A DNA stretch of 45,823 nt from Dysgonamonadaceae bacterium. GTDB taxonomy: Bacteria; Bacteroidota; Bacteroidia; Bacteroidales; Azobacteroidaceae. Below the pieces are notes generated by a model. That model was not told the origin of the DNA, ran no database searches, and saw only the letters and a program-made list of their open reading frames with translations. The stretch lies in the NCBI GenBank assembly GCA_031271125.1, contig JAISWH010000154.1, positions 1 to 45,823 of the forward strand. Reading direction: 5' to 3'. The first letter of the stretch is position 1. Each line of letters starts with the position of its first letter. Positions 16,852 to 28,604 of this stretch are shown in pieces. The position numbers and the translations under genes were made by a program.

Positions 16852-19727
16852 CAAAAACAAAAAAGACTTACTTTCTGACGTTAATTAGTTTGCTGTTTAT
16901 CAGTCCTTTAATACATGCACAAAAACAACCGACCTTGTATCAACTTGCAAACGCGTCGAAAATGAAGCTCTGGGTGGATTCGATTTTTGACACGATGACT
17001 TTGGATGAAAAAATCGGACAACTATTTATGATTACGGCAGATCCGAGTCTCTCACAAAATGATAAAATACTAAAATATATCCGGAAACAAAAAATCGGCG
17101 GAATCCTTTTTTCCAAAGGTTCTTTGGAGGATGAAGCCCAAAGTATTAACTTGTACCAGCACTCTTCACGAGTTCCGTTATTGATTTCTTTCGACGGAGA
17201 ATGGGGATTATCCATGCGCCTCGAAAATACGCCTCAATTTCCAAAAAACATGATGTTGGGAGCAATTACAGATGACCGGCTGATTCAACTTTACGGAGCG
17301 GAAGTAGGACGCGAATGTCGGGAATTAGGCGTACACATCAATTTTGCTCCGGTTTTGGATGTGAACAATAACCCGGATAATCCGGTGATTGGAATCCGTT
17401 CGTTCGGTGAAAACCAACGGCTTGTCGCCGAAAAAGGCATTGCTTATTCCCGTGGTCTGGAAAGTTACGGCGTAATGGCCGTCGGAAAACATTTCCCCGG
17501 ACACGGTGACACGTCCAAAGATTCACACAAGACTTTACCGGTAGTCAACGACACGAAGAAACGTATACATAGCATTGAATTATACCCTTTTAAAGAGTAT
17601 ATTGAGGAAGGTTTTTCGGGGATAATGACGGGACATTTGCTCGTTCCCGCTTTGGATAATACTTCCGGTTTGCCGACTTCCCTGTCGCCCGGAATTGTAG
17701 ATAAACTATTAAAAAAAGAACTGAAATTTAACGGATTAACATTCACCGATGCCTTGAATATGAAAGGCGCTTCCATCAAAAAAAGTAATTGCGTACAAGC
17801 TTTGATAGCAGGAAATGATATTTTGTTGAATCCGGCAGACCCGGCTTTGGAAGTTGCGGAAGTAAAAAGAGCCGTCGAATTGGGCGTTATCAATTTATCG
17901 GACATTGAAGAAAAATGCCTGAAAGTATTGAATTACAAATATATCGCCGGATTGAACAATCTGAAACCGGTTGAAACAAACGGTCTTAGTGAAAGAATTA
18001 ATTCGGATTATTCCAAATGGTTGGTGCAGAAACTTAACGACGAAGCCGTTACGCTTTTGAAAAACAAAGAGGAACAAATTCCTGTTAAAGGATTAGGTAA
18101 TAAAAAGATAGCTGTTCTATCCATTGGCGCAAAAAATGAACTTGCTTTCCGCAACAGCTTGGCTTTATACGGCGCATTTGACTTTTTCAGTTTGACCTCA
18201 GCCGACATCAAAACCAATTGTGCAAAGGTCTTTGCACAATTAAAAACCTACGATGAAGTCATTTGCACAATATATTCCGCAAAACAAACTGATTTTCCGG
18301 AACTTCAGAACTTGGCAAAAACAAAGGACGTCCATTTGTGTTTCTTCACCCTACCCTATTCCATCGCCCAATTCAAACAAAGCATCGCCCTGGCAAAGTC
18401 GGTAATTGTTGCATACGAAGACTCGCCCGGAGCGCAACAAGCTGCCGCCGAATTGATTATGGGAGGGATTCCCGCCAAAGGAAAATTACCGGTAAGTATT
18501 TCCGATTTGTTCGATTTCGGCGATGGACTGAGAACGCAAAAAGTAAGGTTATCTTATCAGGAAGCGATAGAAGCAAAAATGTCGCCCGAAATATTACGGA
18601 AAATTGAATCCATTATCAATGAAGGAATTAGTAATCAAGCTTTTCCGGGATGTCAAGTCCTGGTTGCCAAGGATGGAATTGTCGTTTATAACCAATCGTT
18701 CGGATCATTTGATTACACCGGTACACGTCCCATCCTGAATACGGATATTTACGATATAGCATCTCTGACTAAAGCAGTTGCCACACTCCCCGCCGTGATG
18801 AAACTCTATGATACGAAAAAAATCGCTTTGACCGATAGGATCAGCCGGTTTGTTCCCGAACTGAAACATTCGGATAAAGAGAAATTTACAATTCAATCGG
18901 CATTGTTCCACGAAACCCGTTTGCCGGCTTTTATATTGTTCCACCAATTGCTGACCGAAACAATGATTGCAAACCACCCTACGGCCGGCATTGAAAAACA
19001 AGTAGCAGACCAATTTTACATCAAAACGGATTTTCAGAAAGAAGTAATGAACGAAATCGTCAAAGCCAAATTGAGGAATAGAAACGGTTTTCTTTACAGT
19101 GATTTGAATTTCATGCTTTTGAAAGAAGTCGTAGAAAATATTTCCGGACAAACACTGGATCATTTCCTGGATCAGTGGCTATATGCCAATTTGGGAGCTA
19201 ATTTTACCGGCTTTTTACCGTTAAGAAAATTTCCAAAAGAAAATATTGTTCCTACGGAATACGACAAAACCTGGAGGAAACAACTCTTGGCCGGTTATCC
19301 GCACGATGAAGCGGCCGCCGTAATGGGTGGCGTTTCGGGAAATGCAGGTCTTTTTTCCAACGCAAACGATTTGGCTAAAATACTACAAATGTTATTATAT
19401 GAAGGCGAATATGGGGACGAAAAGTATTTGAGCAAAGAAACCGTCAAACTGTTTACCAAAACCAAAAGCACACATAGCCACCGCGGATTAGGTTTCGACA
19501 AGCCGGACACGGAAAATCCGGATAAAAGTCATACAAGCCTTTCGGCTTCGGCGCATACTTACGGACATACCGGTTTTACCGGGACTTGTTTTTGGGTTGA
19601 TCCTGATAAAAACCTGATATACATATTTTTATCCAACCGGGTTTATCCGTCCCGAACGCATCGGCAAATCATGCAATTAAATATTCGCGAGCGGATACAA
19701 GATGTAATTTACGAAGCAATTCTTTGA
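16848..19727 (+). CDS. GH3 beta-N-acetylhexosaminidase (NagZ-like) fused to a beta-lactamase-family domain
   Basis: 959 aa, exported (signal to LIHAQ). Residues about 40-370 are a glycoside hydrolase family 3 catalytic domain with the NagZ-type signature KHFPGHGDTSKDSHKTLP, GIMTGHLLVPALD and TFTDALNMKGA. A GH3 C-terminal-like region follows (about 400-570). From about 580 there is a serine beta-lactamase/penicillin-binding fold with DIASLTKAVA (SxxK), YSDLNF (YxN-like) and HTGFTGTC. This fusion is widespread in Bacteroidales and probably acts on peptidoglycan fragments in the periplasm. It is the last gene of the mlaE operon. Confidence 0.9.
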   Translation: MTKTKKTYFLTLISLLFISPLIHAQKQPTLYQLANASKMKLWVDSIFDTMTLDEKIGQLFMITADPSLSQNDKILKYIRKQKIGGILFSKGSLEDEAQSINLYQHSSRVPLLISFDGEWGLSMRLENTPQFPKNMMLGAITDDRLIQLYGAEVGRECRELGVHINFAPVLDVNNNPDNPVIGIRSFGENQRLVAEKGIAYSRGLESYGVMAVGKHFPGHGDTSKDSHKTLPVVNDTKKRIHSIELYPFKEYIEEGFSGIMTGHLLVPALDNTSGLPTSLSPGIVDKLLKKELKFNGLTFTDALNMKGASIKKSNCVQALIAGNDILLNPADPALEVAEVKRAVELGVINLSDIEEKCLKVLNYKYIAGLNNLKPVETNGLSERINSDYSKWLVQKLNDEAVTLLKNKEEQIPVKGLGNKKIAVLSIGAKNELAFRNSLALYGAFDFFSLTSADIKTNCAKVFAQLKTYDEVICTIYSAKQTDFPELQNLAKTKDVHLCFFTLPYSIAQFKQSIALAKSVIVAYEDSPGAQQAAAELIMGGIPAKGKLPVSISDLFDFGDGLRTQKVRLSYQEAIEAKMSPEILRKIESIINEGISNQAFPGCQVLVAKDGIVVYNQSFGSFDYTGTRPILNTDIYDIASLTKAVATLPAVMKLYDTKKIALTDRISRFVPELKHSDKEKFTIQSALFHETRLPAFILFHQLLTETMIANHPTAGIEKQVADQFYIKTDFQKEVMNEIVKAKLRNRNGFLYSDLNFMLLKEVVENISGQTLDHFLDQWLYANLGANFTGFLPLRKFPKENIVPTEYDKTWRKQLLAGYPHDEAAAVMGGVSGNAGLFSNANDLAKILQMLLYEGEYGDEKYLSKETVKLFTKTKSTHSHRGLGFDKPDTENPDKSHTSLSASAHTYGHTGFTGTCFWVDPDKNLIYIFLSNRVYPSRTHRQIMQLNIRERIQDVIYEAIL

Positions 19728-19748
19728 ATTTAACATTTAAAGATATAG

Positions 19749-19767
19749 TTTGGCATGATGTTTGCAT
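19749..19767 (+). promoter_or_regulatory. Sigma54-type (-24/-12) promoter
   Basis: Reads TTGGCATGATGTTTGCAT from 19750, close to the RpoN consensus TGGCAC-N5-TTGCA, with GG (19752-19753) and GC (19764-19765) ten bases apart. Transcription would begin near 19777, in a gap with no long gene. No upstream activator site could be assigned. Confidence 0.6.
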
Positions 19768-19776
19768 CATATATTT

Positions 19777-19991
19777 ATGAGCAGACACGAATGTTTCCTC
19801 TTAGAAATAATTATTGAGGTGATCGGATTAGAATTATATCTTTTGGGTATTATTTGTGAAAATAGTAACAAAACCTTTGAATAATTACAGAGTGTGTGAA
19901 TGAATGTAGTTCAGTAATTTTTTTTACAGGAGGGACAAAGTCTGATGACTAACCCTGACCAAAAAATCCGTTATTTATAACGGATTTTTTT
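19777..19991 (+). ncRNA. Candidate small RNA (about 215 nt) from a sigma54-like promoter
   Basis: The segment runs from the predicted start of the sigma54-like promoter to an intrinsic terminator. Folding by eye gives a long imperfect hairpin over about 19806-19888 (TAATTATT pairing with AATAATTA, AGGT with ACCT, an apical stem GTATTATTT/AAATAGTAAC), and a 3' hairpin at 19931-19956 (AGGG/CCCT around AGTC-TGAT-GACT) just before the terminator. AGGAGG at 19929-19934 is a perfect anti-16S motif, rare here. Short frames of 35 codons (ATG 19777) and 11 codons (ATG 19944) exist, so a small peptide cannot be ruled out. I do not recognise a known RNA family. Confidence 0.45.
19965..19991 (+). terminator. 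Rho-independent terminator
   Basis: Stem AATCCGTTA (19965-19973), 4-nt loop TTTA, stem TAACGGATT (19978-19986), followed by an unbroken T-tract to 19991. It ends the small RNA candidate, or read-through from the GH3 gene. The 3' codons of the minus-strand small protein overlap it. Confidence 0.85.
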
Positions 19992-20174
19992 ATTTATTAC
20001 TACATACATAACAAAACCGGTGATTACCAATGATAAACCTGCCGTCAATGTTGTATTAGTCTCATTTTTAAGAAGAAACGGAATAATCAGAAATAATTCT
20101 CCCGATAACAGCACCCAGATTCCACTGTTTTTAAAACAAAATTTCATTGAGGGAAAAGTTCTAAACGTTCTCAT
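19971..20174 (-). CDS. Small membrane protein
   Basis: 67 aa with two predicted membrane helices (IWVLLSGELFLIIPFLL and AGLSLVITGFVMYVVI) and a basic tail (NKKIRYK). I do not recognise a family. Support for its reality is a well-placed promoter 19-51 nt upstream; its last codons overlap the convergent terminator hairpin. Confidence 0.5.
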   Translation of the reverse strand: MRTFRTFPSMKFCFKNSGIWVLLSGELFLIIPFLLKNETNTTLTAGLSLVITGFVMYVVINKKIRYK

Positions 20175-20192
20175 TGATATTTAATTTTTCCG

Positions 20193-20225
20193 CAAATTTA
20201 ATTATTTTTTCAACCACAACACAAA
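20193..20225 (-). promoter_or_regulatory. Promoter for the small membrane protein
   Basis: On the minus strand TTTG (20222-20225), a 21-bp spacer and TAAATTTG (20193-20200), then GCGG. The -7 box ends 19 nt before the start codon. Confidence 0.55.
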
Positions 20226-20251
20226 CTTTTTCGCAAAAATTATTCCGCCTG

Positions 20252-20283
20252 TTTGCTTTATTTGTCGATTTATAATATTTTTG
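20252..20283 (+). promoter_or_regulatory. Promoter for plsC
   Basis: TTTG (20252-20255), 20-bp spacer, TATTTTTG (20276-20283). Transcription would begin about 10 nt before the chosen start, giving a very short leader. Confidence 0.65.
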
Positions 20284-20297
20284 CAAAAAAATATGAA

Positions 20298-21050
20298 ATG
20301 AAACGCATTATTCTTCTCTTCTATCAATTTTTGATTTGGCTACCGATATTTTTAGTTATAACCATACTTACGGCGCTAATCACTATCATTGGATGTATGT
20401 GCGGCGGGGAACGTATTTTCGGTTATTATCCGGGAGCAATTTGGTCCAAATTGGTATGTATCATTTCATTATGTCCGGTAAAAGTAATCGGGAAAGAAAA
20501 ATTGAACAGAAAGCAGTCCTATATTTTTGTATCCAATCACCAAGGTTCTTACGATATTTTCCTCATTTTCGGATACATCGGACAAGTCATCAAATGGGTA
20601 ATGAAACAAAGCCTGCGGAAAATTCCCTTGGTCGGATACGCTTGTGAACGCGCCGGATTCATTTTCGTGGATAATTCTTCAGCCCAGGCTGCAGCAAAAA
20701 CCATTCAAATCGCAGAGGCTAAACTGAAAAACGGCGCATCTGTGGTTATTTTTCCGGAAGGTTCCAGAACCCACACCGGAAAAATAGGCAAGTTCAAAAA
20801 AGGCGCATACCAAATGGCTCTGAATTTAAAATTACCTGTTGTTCCGGTTACAATCAACGGTTCTTTCCATATTTTACCGATTCATACTTACCTTATCCAT
20901 CCTCACAAATTGGAATTGATTATTCATGACCCAATTGAGACAAATTCGGTACAAGTAGAAAATATCCGGGAAATAACACTGAAAATCAAAGAATTAATTG
21001 ATAAAAGCAGAACTGAAATCGAATCCGGACTTTGGGAGGAATACCGGTAA
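20298..21050 (+). CDS. plsC: 1-acyl-sn-glycerol-3-phosphate acyltransferase
   Basis: 250 aa. It adds the second acyl chain to lysophosphatidic acid in phospholipid synthesis. Seen: two N-terminal membrane helices, block I NHQGSYD (NHx4D), block II-like CERAGFIFVDN, block III FPEGSR, and block IV LPVVPVTINGS. I take ATG 20298, ten bases or so after the predicted transcription start. The upstream in-frame TTG at 20253 lies in the promoter itself. Downstream, 286 bp up to xseA hold no gene but are mostly repeat element E2. Confidence 0.92.
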   Translation: MKRIILLFYQFLIWLPIFLVITILTALITIIGCMCGGERIFGYYPGAIWSKLVCIISLCPVKVIGKEKLNRKQSYIFVSNHQGSYDIFLIFGYIGQVIKWVMKQSLRKIPLVGYACERAGFIFVDNSSAQAAAKTIQIAEAKLKNGASVVIFPEGSRTHTGKIGKFKKGAYQMALNLKLPVVPVTINGSFHILPIHTYLIHPHKLELIIHDPIETNSVQVENIREITLKIKELIDKSRTEIESGLWEEYR

Positions 21051-21104
21051 GCAGCCGGTTCGGATGTTGTTTGATGCCGTTCGGTCAAATTTACAATCTT
21101 TTTA

Positions 21105-21336
21105 TATATACTTTATGCGGTAATAAACGAGTAAACGAGTTGACGAGTTGACGAGTTGACAAGTTGACGAGTTGACGAGTTGACAAGTTGACGAGTTGAC
21201 GAGTAAACGAGTTACGGCTCTTTATACCCTGTTTACTCGTTTACTCGTTTACTTGTTTACTCGTTTACTTGTTTACTTGTCAACTCGTCAACTCGTCTAC
21301 TCATTTATGCACAAAACTATCCCGCGCACAGTATAA
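21105..21336. repeat. Octamer-built hairpin element, copy E2 (large)
   Basis: Same element as E1 (11970-12106) in the opposite orientation. From 21129 there are ten 8-bp units on the left arm (GAGTAAAC, GAGTTGAC and AAGTTGAC variants, 21129-21208), the core with GAGTTACGGCTC then TTTATACC, and nine inverted units on the right (GTTTACTC, GTTTACTT, GTCAACTC, GTCTACTC; 21231-21302). The outer flank CAAAACTATCCCGCGCACAG matches the E1 flank. The end abuts the xseA stop codon exactly. The arms could form a stem of about 70 bp. Not CRISPR: no spacers and the unit is too short. Confidence 0.85.
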
Positions 21337-22578
21337 TCAAAATTCTTGCAGATGAACAACAGTTCCTGTAATTTTCCCCTCAGCCAAAAGCGTTTCGATC
21401 GCATCTCCTTCTTGCAGTTCCTTCACCGATTTGACGGCCTTTCCATTCTTTAAAGTAATCGAATAGCCTTTGGCTAAAATATGTTTCGGCGACGATAAAC
21501 GGAAAAAAGATCTTTTTTCATTCAATTTGGAATGTTGGCCGGTTAACATTTGACGGACAAGATTTTGTATTTGCAATTGAATAATTTTCAATTTCGATTT
21601 CTTATATTCAATCAAGGAATTGACTAACAAAGGCAAACGGGAAGTCAAAATATGCAAATTGATGGTAGCTGTTTTCAAAAAGGCTCGTGTAGCTTCAGTT
21701 ATTCCTGTCTGGCAATCAAACAGTTTTGCAGCGGTTCTTTCTACGCAAGCAATCAAGAAGTCTGCGACGGCAGTAGGCGTTTTCGCCCTATGGTTGGCAA
21801 TAAAATCCAGAACCGTATCGTCCCGTTCGTGACCGATGCCGGTAATAATCGGCAAGGGAAACTGTGCGCAGTTAGCCGCTAATAAATAGGAATCGAACGA
21901 AGCCAAATCGGAAGTCGCTCCCCCACCGCGTATGATAACTACAACATCAAATAAGTCCTTGTATCTAAATATTTTATCCAAAGCAGAAATGATTGACGCT
22001 TCGGTTTGTTCGCCCTGCATTAACGCCGGAAAAAGCCGGATATAGAAAACATATCCGAAACGATTGCCGGCCAAATGATTCAAAAAGTCTTCGTAACCGG
22101 CAGCCGTGGAAGAGGATATGACTGCTATTCGTTGGGGTAACATCGGGATCTCCAACTCTTTATTCAAAGTCAAAACTCCTTCTTCTTCCAAACGGCGAAG
22201 AATTGCCTGCCTTTGAGTCTGCAAATCGCCCAAAGTATAAGCCGGGTCGATGTCATAAACCGTCAAACCGTAACCATAGACCGGATGTAAATCTACCGAA
22301 ACCCTAACCAATACCCGCAATCCCGAATCAAACCGCCGGCCTGTCGCCTGCTCAAAATAGGGTTGCAACATTTCATAAATATTCGCCCAAATGTAGCCCT
22401 TGGCTTTTGCAATAATGACATTCGTAAGCGGATTTTTTTCCACAAACTCCAGATAACAGTGGCGGTTACTTACGCGCACATCGGACGTCTCTGCCATCAC
22501 CCAATACGTTTCTGGAAAAGCGTTTTTTACTGCCGAAGCAAGGTTATTGTTGAGTTGGGAAAGAGTGAAAAAATCCAT
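21337..22578 (-). CDS. xseA: Exodeoxyribonuclease VII large subunit
   Basis: 413 aa. Catalytic subunit of the single-strand-specific ExoVII. N-terminal OB fold (WVMAETSDVRVSNRHCYLEFVEK), catalytic domain with LPQRIAVISSSTAAGYEDFL, VVIIRGGGATSDLASFDSY and GIGHERDDTVLDFIANHRAKTPTAVADFL, then a coiled coil and the C-terminal RGYSI-like motif (KGYSITLKNGKAV). The small subunit gene xseB, usually next, is absent: repeat element E2 begins right at the stop. It starts 3 nt after the subtilase stop. Confidence 0.93.
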   Translation of the reverse strand: MDFFTLSQLNNNLASAVKNAFPETYWVMAETSDVRVSNRHCYLEFVEKNPLTNVIIAKAKGYIWANIYEMLQPYFEQATGRRFDSGLRVLVRVSVDLHPVYGYGLTVYDIDPAYTLGDLQTQRQAILRRLEEEGVLTLNKELEIPMLPQRIAVISSSTAAGYEDFLNHLAGNRFGYVFYIRLFPALMQGEQTEASIISALDKIFRYKDLFDVVVIIRGGGATSDLASFDSYLLAANCAQFPLPIITGIGHERDDTVLDFIANHRAKTPTAVADFLIACVERTAAKLFDCQTGITEATRAFLKTATINLHILTSRLPLLVNSLIEYKKSKLKIIQLQIQNLVRQMLTGQHSKLNEKRSFFRLSSPKHILAKGYSITLKNGKAVKSVKELQEGDAIETLLAEGKITGTVVHLQEF

Positions 22579-22581
22579 TGA

Positions 22582-24194
22582 TTACATTTTTATAAATTTC
22601 CGAATGAAAACCGGTTTGCCGCCTGTTTGCAGACGGGCGATGTAAATTCCTTTCGGTAAAGAAGATATGTTGATAGACGAAGATACGTTCGAAGCAGACA
22701 GCAACTTGATTCCCACACCGGAATAAATATCCAGAACGAACTGCGAATTATTTTGCAAATGATTGGAATTCAAATATAAACAATTCTCGCGGGCATTGAT
22801 GTAAAAGTAAACGGCATCTTCCGTTCCGGCAGGCTTCAAACCGGTTCTGTTTTGCGTATAAGCCTTATAGACATCGGCAATTCCAAATCCCATTAACGAA
22901 TCCGGTTGAGAAAAAGCATCTGCTGTTTCCCGAAGTAATTCTATTATTTCAAAACAAGTAAGTTCGGGCAAAGCCTGCCAAAGACAAGCGCTCAGGCCTG
23001 CTAAAATGGGCGTTGCGAAAGAAGTGCCGGAGCCGGTTCTGATTTGCCCTGCGTCATCGACTATCGTTACGTTTGTCCCCATTGCCATTAAATCGGGTTT
23101 TATCCGTCCGTCGGAAGTGAGTCCTACGGACGAAAAGGGCGAACGCGTCAAATTTTGGGTGATAGATCCAATCGTAAGCATATTCAAAGCGTCGCCGGGA
23201 AACATGATTTTTCTCCAAGGCTTGTTTCCTTCATTTCCTGCCGAATTAAACAAAAGCATTCCGCGAGACGCCGCCAAACCGGCCGCAATACTTATCGGGA
23301 CTGATTTTCCGTCCAATTGATTGTGCGCGTGATTCATCGAAGAATCGTCAAACTCGCTGTAACCCAAGGAAGAAGTTACAATATCCGCTCCAATGCTGTC
23401 GGCATATTCCAAAGCGGAAACCCAGTAATTTTCTTCCACAGGATATTCCTCGCCGGTGACTTCCGTCCTCAACAAATAATAATCCGCTTCGGGCGCTACG
23501 CCAATCAGTTCTCCCGATTTATCGGAAAGCATACAGGAAAGCACTTTTGTTCCATGATCATCTCCTTCCCGTAAAGGATCGTTCAACTCGTGATTGAAAT
23601 TTTTCACGCCTTTAATTCTTTGGGAATCAAAATAATCGACGAGGTCTGCATGGACGAATCCTACATCAATAACGGCAATGGTCATTCCTTTTCCCCGAAA
23701 ACCGGCGTCGTGCAACAAATGCCCGTTATTCAAAGCGATTTGAGTAAATCCGTCGCCATAACTATTGAGATCATTAGCGGCCGTATTTTGCAACGCATAT
23801 CTTTCTTCATGGAACATAGTCTGTTGCGGTAATGAACCTTTCCAAACACAGTACAAAGTATCTACGAAAGGTAAATTTTTTAGTTGGGGGACAAGCGATA
23901 AGTCGGAAAAGCAAACCGTTACGGTTTTCACCCATTTGCTGTATGCACGAATATCCGCGCCCGTATTGGCAATGGCTTCGAGATAAGACCTGTCTATCGG
24001 TAAATCAATGCTATCGACGGCCAAACCTTGTTTTATACGCCGTTGCACGGATTTGACGGAAAGAAACATTTCCGGTTGTTCCGTAGAGAAAGGCGGATTC
24101 CCTTTGTCCTTCAGTATCAGGCAATACATGAAAGTGTCCGAAGAATAGCTCGAAAAAAAACTACAAAAAAACAAGAAAATGAATATGCTTCGTT

Positions 24195-24198
<4 letters not shown>
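22582..24198 (-). CDS. Subtilisin-like S8 serine peptidase with type IX secretion C-terminal domain
   Basis: 538 aa. Signal peptide, a propeptide-like region to about residue 140, then the S8 catalytic domain: Asp in MTIAVIDVGFVHAD, His in GDDHGTKVLSCML, and Ser in SGTSFATPILAGLSACLW. The last 80 residues form a type A T9SS sorting domain (LDIYSGVGIKLLSASN, ISSLPKGIYIARLQTGG, ending VFIRKFIKM). The product is therefore probably exported across the outer membrane and surface-attached, and the organism should have a type IX system. It overlaps the upstream gene by 4 nt. Confidence 0.92.
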
Positions 24199-27891
<3,693 letters not shown>

Positions 27892-27921
27892 TTATGCTAA
27901 TACCTTATTTTATTAAACTTA

Positions 27922-27929
27922 CAAAGATA
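27922..27929 (-). promoter_or_regulatory. Promoter -7 box for gyrB
   Basis: Minus strand TATCTTTG, 36 nt before the gyrB start. No convincing -33 box. Confidence 0.55.
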
Positions 27930-27953
27930 CTAAAAAAAGTTGGATTATTAAAA

Positions 27954-27985
27954 TAAAAAAAGAGTCAAACCTTCCGGCCGACTCT
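27954..27985 (-). terminator. Terminator after rpsT
   Basis: On the minus strand AGAGTCGG pairs with TTGACTCT (two G-T pairs), closed by CC-GGAA-GG, then seven T. It lies 35 nt after rpsT and separates it from gyrB. Confidence 0.8.
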
Positions 27986-28019
27986 CCTTAAGTTTTTTTT
28001 ATTATCAAAAAAATCGCAA

Positions 28020-28274
28020 TTAATTTAATTTGCTAATATGTAAAGCCAACTTGGATTTAAGATTACCCGCTTTGTTTTTGTGGATAACATTCTTTTTAGC
28101 CAATTTGTCTAACATCGAACTTACTTTTTTGTAAAGTTCTGCTGCTTCAATTTTTTCGGTTGTTGCGCGAAGTTTCCTCACCGCATTTCTTGCTGTTTTT
28201 GCATAATACCGGTTACGCAGTCTTCTCGCCAGTGTTTGTCTAATTCTTTTCAGCGATGATTTATGATTTGCCAT
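28020..28274 (-). CDS. rpsT: 30S ribosomal protein S20
   Basis: 84 aa, basic, beginning [21 protein letters not shown], with [11 protein letters not shown] and the C-terminal [13 protein letters not shown] motif of bS20. It binds 16S rRNA in the small subunit. It is 41 nt downstream of tRNA-Glu on the same strand with no promoter of its own seen, so both are probably one transcript ending at the terminator near 27960. Confidence 0.96.
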   Translation of the reverse strand: MANHKSSLKRIRQTLARRLRNRYYAKTARNAVRKLRATTEKIEAAELYKKVSSMLDKLAKKNVIHKNKAGNLKSKLALHISKLN

Positions 28275-28315
28275 CTTTGTAAATTGCTTATTTTTATCTG
28301 TTTTTGTTATTTTAG

Positions 28316-28387
28316 TAGTCCATAGGGGAGTCGAACCCCTCTTTCAAGAATGAAAATCTTGCGTCCTAACCGATAGACGAATGGACC
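28316..28387 (-). tRNA. tRNA-Glu (UUC)
   Basis: 72-nt cloverleaf on the minus strand. Acceptor GGTCCAT pairs with ATGGACT (first pair G-T), D arm TCTATCGGTTAGGA, anticodon loop ATTTTCATT with anticodon TTC on stem CAAGA/TCTTG, and T arm AGGGG-TTCGACT-CCCCT. CCA is not encoded. Confidence 0.95.
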
Positions 28388-28407
28388 TCGTTTCTCGTTT
28401 GCGGGTG

Positions 28408-28438
28408 CAAATATAGAACTTATTTTTGAAATGGCAAA
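28408..28438 (-). promoter_or_regulatory. Promoter for tRNA-Glu/rpsT
   Basis: Minus strand TTTG (28435-28438), exactly 19 bp, TATATTTG (28408-28415). A full consensus Bacteroidota housekeeping promoter about 21 nt before the tRNA. Confidence 0.75.
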
Positions 28439-28575
28439 ATTATCTTGCCGTTTTTTTACAAAATAAAGGTTCAATTTCATAAAATCAATTATGCGCTACC
28501 TATTTGCAAATCGGAGGAGGCGGAAACTTGTCGAACAAAAATCTGCTTTTTAAGATTTAGTAAAGAAATTTTTCG

Positions 28576-28583
28576 TACTTTTG
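28576..28583 (+). promoter_or_regulatory. Promoter -7 box for serS
   Basis: TACTTTTG followed by C, 21 nt before serS, matching TAnnTTTG; no clear -33 box. The rest of the 217-bp gap back to the tRNA shows nothing further. Confidence 0.5.
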
Positions 28584-28604
28584 CTCCCTAATTTAAAATA
28601 AATC

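Noticed and set aside
21129..21302. Repeat array that could be taken for CRISPR
   Set aside because: Units are 8 bp with no spacers, and the array is an inverted pair. No cas genes are near.
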